This document shows positions 7,499-15,348 of a DNA stretch of 64,000 bases, one piece after another (position 1 is the stretch's first letter; the number at the start of each line of letters is the position of its first letter). The stretch is taken from assembly GCF_001183605.1 (NCBI RefSeq), contig NZ_LFXJ01000011.1, positions 65,364-129,363 of the forward strand. Reading direction: 5' to 3'. The notes beneath the pieces were generated by a model. That model had not been told where the DNA came from, did no database searches, and saw only the letters and a list, made by a program, of their open reading frames with translations. This DNA is from Lysinibacillus xylanilyticus (lineage in GTDB: Bacteria; Bacillota; Bacilli; Bacillales_A; Planococcaceae). The translations under genes were made by a program, and so were the position numbers.

Positions 7499-8095
7499 TC
7501 AAACATTCTCAACAGAAGGAGCGCACATAAATGTTACTGTTCGTTTATTACTATCGTAAAGACACCACTCTCGGTGATCAACAACCGACCCAACATTGAT
7601 ACCGTATTGTTTTTCTTGTAATGCGATTGGTTGGCCATAGTGAATACGAATAGGTAATTTTTTATTACGATGATAAAGACCTGATTCATGACTATGTCCG
7701 AAGAAAAGAATTGATTTTTTAAATGGCGGAAATGTAGGTTGCCACGTCACACTCCATTTAAATTGATGTCCATGAATAAGTGTTGCTCCATCAATCTCCA
7801 TTGTTTCAGGTAGCTCTGTAAAACGTTCGATACCAGTTACACGTGTAATACGCTCTTCCTGATTGCCACGAATAGAGGGGAATGTTAGTAAGTTTTCAAA
7901 ATCGTTTTCTACTATCGCAGCTTTTTGTAGCGGTATACCCGACATTGTTTGAGCCTTTTTCTTACTTACAGTGCATTCATATAAATCACCTAGTCCCAAT
8001 ACCTTTGCATCTTTCGCAGATTGATGAATATGGTCTAGAACTGCCTTAGTATCTTCTATACTAGAATGTAAATCTCCTAAAAGTGCGTACAGCAT
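7499..8095 (-). CDS. Calcineurin-like metallophosphoesterase
   Basis: The 198-residue protein has metallophosphoesterase motifs: GDLH near the start, GLGDLYEC, GNQEE in place of GNHE, HGHQ and GHSHES. These bind the di-metal centre that hydrolyses phosphate esters; the substrate is unknown. GNQ instead of GNH is a visible variation at a catalytic position. The ATG at 8095 fits family N-termini. An upstream in-frame ATG at 8113 (and TTG at 8116) lies on the edge of a family B repeat and is less likely. Confidence 0.85.
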   Translation of the reverse strand: MLYALLGDLHSSIEDTKAVLDHIHQSAKDAKVLGLGDLYECTVSKKKAQTMSGIPLQKAAIVENDFENLLTFPSIRGNQEERITRVTGIERFTELPETMEIDGATLIHGHQFKWSVTWQPTFPPFKKSILFFGHSHESGLYHRNKKLPIRIHYGQPIALQEKQYGINVGSVVDHREWCLYDSNKRTVTFMCAPSVENV

Positions 8096-8114
8096 ATTAA
8101 TCAGGCCTTTCATC

Positions 8115-8312
8115 AATTATGCCTCGGCATAATTACGTCCAAAATCGGCTTTGTGTCTGCACAAAACCGATCCAGTGACATCCGCCGGAGGCTTTAACTT
8201 CTTTCAGCGGGTATCCAAACAGCTGTATCTGACGCTTCGCTTTCGCTACATAAAACATTTGTAGCTGACGCTTTGCTTTCGCTCATAAAAAAATTGCTGA
8301 AAGAAGTTAATC
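8115..8312. repeat. Family B element
   Basis: The 20-bp palindrome AATTATGCCTCGGCATAATT (8115-8134) starts it, followed by AGTGACATCCGCCGGAGGC, TTTAACTTCTTTCAGCGG, sub-repeat units GACGCTTCGCTTTCGC and GACGCTTTGCTTTCGC, and the closing TTGCTGAAAGAAGTTAA. Confidence 0.8.
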
Positions 8313-8377
8313 ATTATATGAATATCATACACCTAACAGAAATTGATAGAAAAGTAAAATGTATCAGTATATTTGGT

Positions 8378-8678
8378 TCATCACCATAACGTCCAGTTGA
8401 TTTTCGTTCCGACTGAGCGCTTTGTTGCTGACGCTTCGCTTTCGCGCAGATAAAACAATGTATCTGACGCTTTGCTTTCGCACAGATAAAACAGTGTTGC
8501 TGTCGCTTCGTTTTCGCACAGATAAAACAATGTAGCTGACGCTTCGCTTTAACACAGAAAACATCCGCTTCGCTGCAGGGTCTCTAATCTCCAAGGAGTA
8601 GCCCAGTCTCCATTCCAATCAACTTCTCCGCATGACATATGCTTTAACAAAATGTCTTCTCTAACTTTCGGTAATGAG
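8378..8678. repeat. Family A element, long copy with four 36-bp sub-repeats
   Basis: One end is TCATCACCATAACG with TTGATTTTCGTTCCGACT, the other CATGACATATGCTTTAACAAAATG. The centre holds four 36-bp direct repeats (units start at 8431, 8467, 8503 and 8539; core ACGCTTCGCTTTCGCACAG). An 84-codon frame at 8364-8618 is made of these repeats and is not a gene. Confidence 0.8.
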
Positions 8679-8808
8679 CCTTAAATTTTCTATATAGATA
8701 AATTGCTATCTTTTTCATAGATTGATAAAATGTAATTGTAATTTTCTGAATTTTCTCATTGTAATTTCGCGTGGTATGAGGGTAATGAATATTAAAAATT
8801 TGGGGGCA

Positions 8809-10308
8809 ATGATGACGATGTTAATGACAGACATTCTACAAAACTATGCTATGCAGCAACCAGATGGGATCGCAACGGTTTACGATGGGACAAAGCTATC
8901 CTATAGCGAATTTTATAAAAGTGCAGAAATGTTCGCAGCATACTTACAAGAGCAAGGTTATGAAAAAAATGATGTAATTGCATTATATACGCTCAATTCT
9001 GATTTATTTTTAATCGCTTATTTCGGTGTTCAGCTAGCGGGCTATGTTGTCATGCCTATTAATACAAAATTAGCAGCTCCAGAGGTCGAATTCATTTTTA
9101 ATCATTCAGAAGCTAAAGGACTTATTTATGATGAAAGGTTAGAGGATGTACTCGCAACTATTGCATATCCGTTTCAACATATTGTAGGGCTCCAAGAAAT
9201 GAAAGGCGTTATCAAAAACTATCCAGGTCAAAGAAAAGCTGCCAAATTGGAACCTCATGATACGGCTGTTGTTATGTATACTTCTGGTACGACGGGAAAA
9301 CCAAAAGGAGTAATGTTGACTTATCAAAATGTTGTATCAGCTGCAGATATATGGTCGTCATCAATGGATATGACCAATAAGGATAGAATGTTTGTTTGTA
9401 CGCCTTTATTTCATTGTGCAGGTCTTCATGTATTTGCGATGCCGATGTTTTATAAAGGCGGTACGATGGTTATAGAAGAGGCTTTTTCTTCGACAAATAC
9501 ATTAGAACAGCTTGCCGCTACAGATGCGACAATTTTCTTTGGAGTTCCGTCAATGTATACAATTATTTTAAACACACCTAACTTTAAGGAACATACATTT
9601 AAAAATTTACGTTTATTATGTTACGGAGCGGCACCGATGCCTTATGAGCTTGTTAAGCAAGTTAAAGAGGCATTCCCTAATGTGAAAGTACAAAACCTGT
9701 ATGGACAAACTGAAAATTCCCCTGCGGCCACTTCTCTTTTAGATGCGGATGCATTGACGAAGATTGGATCAGTAGGAAAACCATTAGCACAAACTGAAGT
9801 CCGTGTTGTTGATAGCTTTGGTGAAACTGTGCCAGCAGGTGAGGTAGGAGAAATTTGTGTCAAAGGACCACAAGTCATGAAAGGTTATTTACGTAATCCT
9901 GAAGAAACAGCTAGAGCAGTTAAAGATGGTTGGCTCTATTCAGGAGATTTAGGGCGTTTTGATGAGGAAGGCTATCTCTATATTGTAGATCGTAAAAAGG
10001 ATATGATTATTCGAGGTGGCGAAAATATTTATCCTATCGAGATCGAAGAGGTTTTATATCAACTGCCAGAAATTTTGGAGGCAGCCGTTGTAGGTTTACC
10101 ACATGAAGTATATGGCGAAGTCCCGAAAGCTTTTGTCGTATTGAAGGAAGGGAAGCCTTCCGATGATGAGGCGATTTTGGCTTATTGTCGGACTCAGCTA
10201 GCAAAATATAAAGTGCCACATGAAATTGAATTTTTAACTGAATTGCCACGAAATGCTTCCGGTAAAGTTTTGAAGCATACATTACGACCAAGAGTAAGTA
10301 CGCCATAA
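8809..10308 (+). CDS. Class I adenylate-forming acyl-CoA synthetase
   Basis: The enzyme should activate a carboxylic (probably fatty) acid with ATP and transfer it to CoA. About 499 residues, the usual length. Motifs in order: TSGTTGKPKGV (phosphate loop), YGQTENSP, YSGDLGRF, VDRKKDMIIRGGENIYPIEI (hinge and C-terminal domain), and the catalytic lysine in PRNASGKVLKH. The frame extends upstream to 8722. The ATG at 8809 after TTGGGGGC is chosen because family members begin shortly before the PDGIAT-like segment; 8785 is an alternative. It stands alone, so the substrate cannot be inferred. Confidence 0.9.
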   Translation: MMTMLMTDILQNYAMQQPDGIATVYDGTKLSYSEFYKSAEMFAAYLQEQGYEKNDVIALYTLNSDLFLIAYFGVQLAGYVVMPINTKLAAPEVEFIFNHSEAKGLIYDERLEDVLATIAYPFQHIVGLQEMKGVIKNYPGQRKAAKLEPHDTAVVMYTSGTTGKPKGVMLTYQNVVSAADIWSSSMDMTNKDRMFVCTPLFHCAGLHVFAMPMFYKGGTMVIEEAFSSTNTLEQLAATDATIFFGVPSMYTIILNTPNFKEHTFKNLRLLCYGAAPMPYELVKQVKEAFPNVKVQNLYGQTENSPAATSLLDADALTKIGSVGKPLAQTEVRVVDSFGETVPAGEVGEICVKGPQVMKGYLRNPEETARAVKDGWLYSGDLGRFDEEGYLYIVDRKKDMIIRGGENIYPIEIEEVLYQLPEILEAAVVGLPHEVYGEVPKAFVVLKEGKPSDDEAILAYCRTQLAKYKVPHEIEFLTELPRNASGKVLKHTLRPRVSTP

Positions 10309-10395
10309 ACTAAAACGTGTAAAACAGTTTGGTGAAATTTAGAAGTAGCGAATCTAGTAATACCTTGATCAAACGTACGCTGAATTTAGAGATGT

Positions 10396-10431
10396 TAATG
10401 TGTCATATATAAGGGTATATATGACACATTA
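10396..10431. terminator. Perfect 16-bp hairpin after the acyl-CoA synthetase gene
   Basis: TAATGTGTCATATATA and its exact reverse complement are separated by AGGG. No T-run follows on either strand, so it may be a non-classical terminator, an mRNA 3' stabiliser or a protein site. Confidence 0.5.
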
Positions 10432-10439
10432 GGTTTCTG

Positions 10440-10505
10440 CATAATTGTGTCCTAGGCTTTAACTTCTTTCAGCGGATGTTTGGACAACCGCGAAAGAAGT
10501 TAAAA
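10440..10505. repeat. Family B element, minimal copy
   Basis: It carries GCATAATTGTGTCC, GGCTTTAACTTCTTTCAGCGG, ATGTTTGGACAACC and GAAAGAAGTTAAA. The last block is the inverse of TTTAACTTCTTTC, so the copy folds back on itself. Confidence 0.7.
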
Positions 10506-10603
10506 TAGGAACGTCTATGAAATTAGCGTATAATAGAGTCTGCGACAAATTGATAATAGAATTGAAGTTATTGTCTTCAAACAAGATAGGAGCGGAATTT
10601 GTC

Positions 10604-11590
10604 TTGTGGACGTGGAATAAACGCCTTTTACTAATAGGTATTATGATAATTATGCTACTTTCGAGTTGCAATCAGATTTCGCAGCAGGAAATGCAAAACA
10701 AAGAATTAACTGTGTTAACAGTAGAGTTTAATAGTGGTGCACCCATACCTAACCTTTATATAACTGCCACAGATGTAGAGTCAGGTGAGGTAGTGGAGGA
10801 TGCAGTTGGCTCAGAAGAGGGCGAAGCAACATTTTCAAAACTTCAAGAGGGACGGAAATATGCTATAGCTGCAACTACGCTTGAAAATAGTACGGAGAAC
10901 GATGGCTATACGACAATCGAAAATTTTACATATGATTCGACAAAGCCGTATTATCGATTGGAGACATATTTTTCAAGGGACAAGCAAGAGCTGGGGGTCC
11001 CAGCTGTTATGCAAAATCCTGAACTACCACATGGTTGTGAAATAACATCATTAACGGCTGTATTAAATTATTATGGGTTAGATGTTACGAAGCTGGAAAT
11101 GGCTGATAACTATTTACCGAAGCAAAAGATTAGTACTGTAGACGGACAACGATTTGGTCCAAATCCAGCACAGGCTTTTGCTGGTAATCCTCGTGACAAA
11201 GCAAGCGGTATGTATGTCTTTGCAGCTCCGATTGTCAAAGCAGCAGAGGCAGTAATAACAGATAAACAGGCAGACTTACGAGTGACTAATAAGAGTGGTG
11301 CCTCGCAGGACGAGATTCTACAACTTGTTCGGGAGGGAGTTCCTGTTGTGACATGGGTTACATTGGATTTATCAACACCAAAAGATAATTCAGAAAAGGG
11401 CTGGATCTATGAAGGTGAAACAGTACCACATAAAGCGTACATGAACTTGCATGCTGTTGTTTTAACTGGGCATCTAGGCGATAAAGTAGTTGTCATGGAC
11501 CCATTAAAAGGCTTTGTCACTTATAATGTGGATCAGTTTTTTAAAAGCTATAGAGAGTTAGGTAAACAAGCTGTAGCCATTCATAAATGA
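10604..11590 (+). CDS. C39-like (YvpB-type) cysteine peptidase lipoprotein
   Basis: A predicted lipoprotein of about 328 residues: KR, a hydrophobic stretch, then the lipobox LLSSC. It has a short beta-rich domain (PIPNLYITATD-like) and a C39-like domain with catalytic Cys in LPHGCEITSLTAVLNYYG, His in MNLHAVVLTGH and DPLKG. It should sit on the outer face of the membrane and may cleave peptides; the substrate is unknown. The TTG at 10604 follows AGGAGCGG and gives the natural signal peptide. The frame extends to an ATG at 10517, which would place extra residues before the signal sequence. Confidence 0.8.
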   Translation: MWTWNKRLLLIGIMIIMLLSSCNQISQQEMQNKELTVLTVEFNSGAPIPNLYITATDVESGEVVEDAVGSEEGEATFSKLQEGRKYAIAATTLENSTENDGYTTIENFTYDSTKPYYRLETYFSRDKQELGVPAVMQNPELPHGCEITSLTAVLNYYGLDVTKLEMADNYLPKQKISTVDGQRFGPNPAQAFAGNPRDKASGMYVFAAPIVKAAEAVITDKQADLRVTNKSGASQDEILQLVREGVPVVTWVTLDLSTPKDNSEKGWIYEGETVPHKAYMNLHAVVLTGHLGDKVVVMDPLKGFVTYNVDQFFKSYRELGKQAVAIHK

Positions 11591-11643
11591 TTCAAAGAAG
11601 AGTTATAAGGAGTACAAGGAAAGTATGTTACACTTGTAAAAAA

Positions 11644-11966
11644 GGCTCGTCACTGAATATTAAGGATGACATTCTTAAAACGAATGCCATGTATATAAGT
11701 TGATTGGAGTGGAGGCTGGGTGACTCCTTGGGGATTAGCGGTAGAGGAACAAAGGCTAAAACCATCACGTCCTGTGATAACGCCTTCGTGACCAACATCG
11801 GTGCTGCTGACGCTGCGTTAGCACTACGCTTTCGCGCAAAAAACATCTGTTGGCCCGAGACCCTGGAGCGAAGCGTCAGCTACAAATGTTTTATCTGTGC
11901 GAAAGCGAAGCGACAGCAACAAAGCGCCCAGTCGGAACGGAAATCAACCCCTCGTTATGGTGATAG
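11644..11966. repeat. Family A element, long copy
   Basis: It runs from GTCACTGAATATTAAGGATGACATTC to CCTCGTTATGGTGAT. The middle (GGAGTGGAGGCTGGGTGACTCC, ACCAACATCGGTGCTGCTGACG, CTGTGCGAAAGCGAAGCG, CAGTCGGAACGG) is nearly identical to the copy at 23799-24142. The 94- and 72-codon frames here are repeat translation. Confidence 0.8.
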
Positions 11967-11998
11967 GTCTAAAAAAAAGCTAAAGTGAGTTGAGTAGA

Positions 11999-13228
11999 AT
12001 GGCCATTGAGCACGCTTTTTTACCGGTTTTATTAGGAGATGAAATGAATGCTTACGGCATGGCAAGAGCATTTTACGAGTCCTATGGCGTTAAACCACTT
12101 GCATTAAATCATACGAATATGGAGAAAATACAGCAGAGTGATTTATTAATATTTCGTGAAGTTCCAAGACTCCATATTGAAGAACGTTTTGTCGTTTCGT
12201 TAAAGGCAATTGCAGAGGAATTTGCAGGTAAAAAATTGCTTTTATTAGCCTGCGATGAATTTTACGTGAAAAAAATTGTGCAACATAAAGAGGAGCTAGC
12301 AGAGTATTTTGCAATTCCTTATGTGGATGCAAACCTTGCTAACGAGCTATTAACACGTGAGAGCATGTATGAACTTTGTGCGAAATTCGGTTTTCTTTAT
12401 CCGGCAATGCATGTTTGCACCGTAAATGATTACGAGGAATTTGACATCCCTTTTGAATACCCAGTTGTCATTAAACCTTTGAATATGACAAAGTATGCTA
12501 CATGTATTTTTCCAGGCAAGAAAAAAGTGTATATTGCAAAAGATAACGACGAAAAGGATGCTATTTTCCATGCCATTTATAAGGAATCGGCATACCGAGA
12601 CGACCTAATGGTACAGCAATATATTCCTGGCGAAGATGCTCATATGTGTGTCGTAAATGCTTATGTTGGTCAAGATAGTAAGGTAAAACTGCTTTCTGTA
12701 GGTAATCCAATTTTAGAGGAGCATTCTCCAGAGGGTATTGGTCGCTATGTAGCCATCATGACAGCATACGATAAAGACTTAATGGATCGCGTGAAATTGT
12801 TTCTTGAAGAAACACGATTCCAGGGCTTTGCCACGTTTGATATGAAGTATGATGAACGTGATGGTCAATATAAGTTATTAAGTATTGAATTACATAATGA
12901 ACTTTCAAATTATTATGTGACAGCAAGTGGCTATAATTTAATGCAATATGTTGCGGATGATTTTATCCGTGGAAGCAAGCAACAGCTAACATATGTTCAG
13001 AACAAGCATCTTTGGACAATTGTGCCAAATGGTGTCCTCTTTAAATATGTACAAAATGAACAACTTGTGATTGAAGCGAAAAGTCTTATTCGCCAAGGAA
13101 TGGCTACGGATTCCATCTTTAATTATAAGGATATGAATGCGAAGCGTTGGTTGAATATAACGCTAGATAATTTAAGCTTTTATCGCCAATATAAGAAATA
13201 TTTTAACAACAAAGGTCTGTCAAACTAA
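11999..13228 (+). CDS. ATP-grasp D-aspartate ligase (AslA-like), predicted
   Basis: This 409-residue ATP-grasp protein has YPVVIKPLN (nucleotide lysine), VQQYIPGED, FATFDMKYD and LLSIELHNELSNYY (metal/ATP ligands). It overlaps by one base with an aspartate/glutamate racemase gene. Family knowledge: in Enterococcus faecium an ATP-grasp ligase (Asl-fm), with a racemase, adds D-Asp to the lysine side chain of the peptidoglycan precursor, and Lysinibacillus walls are of the L-Lys-D-Asp type. The match of gene pair and wall chemistry supports this call, though another carboxylate-amine ligase is possible. The ATG at 11999 is preferred to TTG at 11990. Confidence 0.75.
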   Translation: MAIEHAFLPVLLGDEMNAYGMARAFYESYGVKPLALNHTNMEKIQQSDLLIFREVPRLHIEERFVVSLKAIAEEFAGKKLLLLACDEFYVKKIVQHKEELAEYFAIPYVDANLANELLTRESMYELCAKFGFLYPAMHVCTVNDYEEFDIPFEYPVVIKPLNMTKYATCIFPGKKKVYIAKDNDEKDAIFHAIYKESAYRDDLMVQQYIPGEDAHMCVVNAYVGQDSKVKLLSVGNPILEEHSPEGIGRYVAIMTAYDKDLMDRVKLFLEETRFQGFATFDMKYDERDGQYKLLSIELHNELSNYYVTASGYNLMQYVADDFIRGSKQQLTYVQNKHLWTIVPNGVLFKYVQNEQLVIEAKSLIRQGMATDSIFNYKDMNAKRWLNITLDNLSFYRQYKKYFNNKGLSN

Positions 13229-13929
13229 TGAAAAAACAAACTTTAGGTATAATTGGTGGCGTTGGTCCACTTGCAACGATGTTTATCGGTGAAATGATTG
13301 TAAGACGTACGAAGGCAACGAAGGATCAGGAGCATTTACATACAATCATTGATAATGATACGAATATCCCTGATCGTACTGCCTTTATTTTAGATAGTAC
13401 AAAGGAAAATCCTGTACCAGTGATAGTCGCAGATGCTAAAAAGCTTGCTTCTGTTGGAGCAAATATGATTGCTATTCCATGTAATACGGCACATACCTTT
13501 TATGATGAGATTGTTGAAGGTTCGCCAGTTCCTGTTTTACATATGATCAGGGAAACAGCGAAGCGTGCCTCTGACTTAGGGGCAAAGCGTGTAGGGATTT
13601 TAGCGACAACGGGTACATTAACCTCACGCATGTATCAAGATGCGTTAGAGGAATTTGGTATCACGCCAGTTGTTCCAGACGATGTCATGAAAGAAAAAGT
13701 CATGTCTATTATTTACGATTATGTAAAGGCTGGGAAAGATGTCTCTCATGAGGATTGGCAGCCGATAGAAGAGGCAATGCTTGCACTTAATTGTGATCGT
13801 ATCGTGCTAGGATGTACAGAATTATCAATCGTCAATCGCGATCTAAAATTATGTGACAAATATATTGACTCATTAATCGTGTTAGCAGAACGTGCTATAT
13901 TAGCATGTGGCTATGAAATAGTAGATTAA
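13228..13929 (+). CDS. Aspartate/glutamate racemase family protein (likely aspartate racemase)
   Basis: 233 residues, usual length. It begins MKKQTLGIIGGVGPLATMF and has both catalytic cysteines: IPCNTAHTFY near residue 87 and LGCTELSI near residue 194. It interconverts L- and D-aspartate (or a similar amino acid) without a cofactor. The start codon shares one base with the ligase stop codon (TAATG), a sign of translational coupling. D-Asp made here would be the substrate of the upstream ligase in cell-wall synthesis. Confidence 0.9.
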   Translation: MKKQTLGIIGGVGPLATMFIGEMIVRRTKATKDQEHLHTIIDNDTNIPDRTAFILDSTKENPVPVIVADAKKLASVGANMIAIPCNTAHTFYDEIVEGSPVPVLHMIRETAKRASDLGAKRVGILATTGTLTSRMYQDALEEFGITPVVPDDVMKEKVMSIIYDYVKAGKDVSHEDWQPIEEAMLALNCDRIVLGCTELSIVNRDLKLCDKYIDSLIVLAERAILACGYEIVD

Positions 13930-13977
13930 CAATTGAATGAACGAAATAAAAATCTGTTCGCTTTTCACAGGTAAATT

Positions 13978-14129
13978 GTAAACCTTCAAAAGAAGCTCAA
14001 GTGTCTATAAGGGCTTAAGGGTTGACCAATCCCGTGATGAGATGTGCAGATTTTTTTATCTGCATACTCAAAACTCGTTAGGGGAGATTAAGAAAGCGCC
14101 ATTTTTGAAACGATTATACAAAGGTTTAC
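13978..14129 (+). other. Candidate structured region or leader before yfmL
   Basis: A perfect 9-bp inverted repeat (GTAAACCTT at 13978, AAGGTTTAC at 14121) encloses three local hairpins: AAGCTC/GGGCTT, GGG...CCC around GACCAA, and TGCAGAT-TTTTT-ATCTGCA. No riboswitch class known to me fits. Part of it could terminate the racemase transcript. Function is inferred only from the structure. Confidence 0.4.
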
Positions 14130-14198
14130 GTACATATGAAGTAGGAAAATGATTAGTGTGTTAAACTAGTGTCAAGCAGATAGAAGGTGGGAAATTAC

Positions 14199-15347
14199 AT
14201 GTCAGTAATAAATTTATTAAATGAAGACTTACAAGCAAAATGGAAATTTGAAGAGCCGATGAAAATTCAAGAAGAAATGTTTCCGGTAATGCTTGAGGGC
14301 AAAGATATTGTAGCTGAATCGCCGACAGGCTCGGGGAAGACTTTAGCTTATGTACTCCCTTTACTAAATAAAGTAAACGGATCAAAAAAACAAACACAAG
14401 GACTTATCGTAGCCCCATCACAGGAGCTAGCAATGCAAATTGTAGAAGTTATCCGTGAATGGACAGCAGGTTCTGATATTACGGTTCAACAACTAATTGG
14501 TGGCGCAAACTCTGCACGCCAAATCGAAAAGTTAAAGAAAAAACCGACGATTGTTGTAGGAACACCAGGCCGATTAAATGAATTAGCACGCGCTGGTAAA
14601 TTAAAGCTTAAAGAGATTGAAACAGTTATTCTAGATGAGTGTGATCAGTTACTAAGTCGTGAATATCGTGTTGTCGTAAAATCCTTTATCGAAGGCTCAG
14701 GATATGGACGACAAGTAGTTGTTGTGTCGGCAACAATTACGGAGGAAATTGAATTAGTGGCTAGTCGCATGATGTTCGAGCCAGTACGCTTCAAAATTAA
14801 ACCTGAAGATATGCTAAAGGTTGGTAAAGTTGTACACTCTTTCGTGAAAGTGGAGGAGCGAGATAAAACAGATTTCCTACGCCGACTATCACATACAGAA
14901 GGATTACGTGGATTGGCTTTCGTCAACAATATAGATCAATTGCTGATGAAGGAAACGAAATTACAATATCGTACTGCACCGATTGTAACATTGCATTCTG
15001 ACATGAAGAAGGAAGAACGTAAAAAGGCGTTAGATGCATTCCGTAAAGGAGAGGCACGTATTTTAATTGCTACTGATATTGCTGCACGTGGTTTAGATAT
15101 TGCAGGTTTAACACATGTTATTCATGTCGATGTACCAAGAACAATTGAGCAGTATTTGCATCGTTCTGGTCGTACAGGACGTGCTGGTGCGGATGGTGAA
15201 GTATTAACGTTATTATCTTATCGTGATGAAAAAACGTATAAAAAATGGACAAGAGAAGTTCCAGTGAAACCAGTGCAAAAAGTATGGCATGAAGGTAAGC
15301 TAGTGGAGGGCAATTCAAAAACAATTGGACAGAAGCGAGGTAAATAA
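14199..15347 (+). CDS. yfmL: DEAD-box ATP-dependent RNA helicase, YfmL-like
   Basis: 382 residues, close to B. subtilis YfmL (376). Motifs: ESPTGSGKT (I), PSQELA (Ia), TPGR (Ib), DECD in place of DEAD (II), SATI (III), LHSDMKK, TDIAARGLD (V) and HRSGRTGRAG (VI). There is no long C-terminal RNA-binding tail, as in YfmL, which acts in ribosome assembly and cold adaptation. The ATG at 14199 follows GAAGGTGG; the in-frame GTG at 14187 lies within the SD. AmpS starts one base after its stop codon, so the two share an operon. Confidence 0.9.
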   Translation: MSVINLLNEDLQAKWKFEEPMKIQEEMFPVMLEGKDIVAESPTGSGKTLAYVLPLLNKVNGSKKQTQGLIVAPSQELAMQIVEVIREWTAGSDITVQQLIGGANSARQIEKLKKKPTIVVGTPGRLNELARAGKLKLKEIETVILDECDQLLSREYRVVVKSFIEGSGYGRQVVVVSATITEEIELVASRMMFEPVRFKIKPEDMLKVGKVVHSFVKVEERDKTDFLRRLSHTEGLRGLAFVNNIDQLLMKETKLQYRTAPIVTLHSDMKKEERKKALDAFRKGEARILIATDIAARGLDIAGLTHVIHVDVPRTIEQYLHRSGRTGRAGADGEVLTLLSYRDEKTYKKWTREVPVKPVQKVWHEGKLVEGNSKTIGQKRGK

Positions 15348-15348
15348 T

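Noticed and set aside
8431..8574. Possible CRISPR array (36-bp repeats)
   Set aside because: The repeats are directly adjacent, with no spacers, and no cas gene is present.
8364..8618. 84-codon repetitive frame on the minus strand
   Set aside because: It consists of family A sub-repeats (36-bp unit gives a 12-residue protein repeat) and has no SD.
11628..11988. Frames of 72 and 94 codons
   Set aside because: Both lie wholly within a family A copy; the same happens at 23806-24142.
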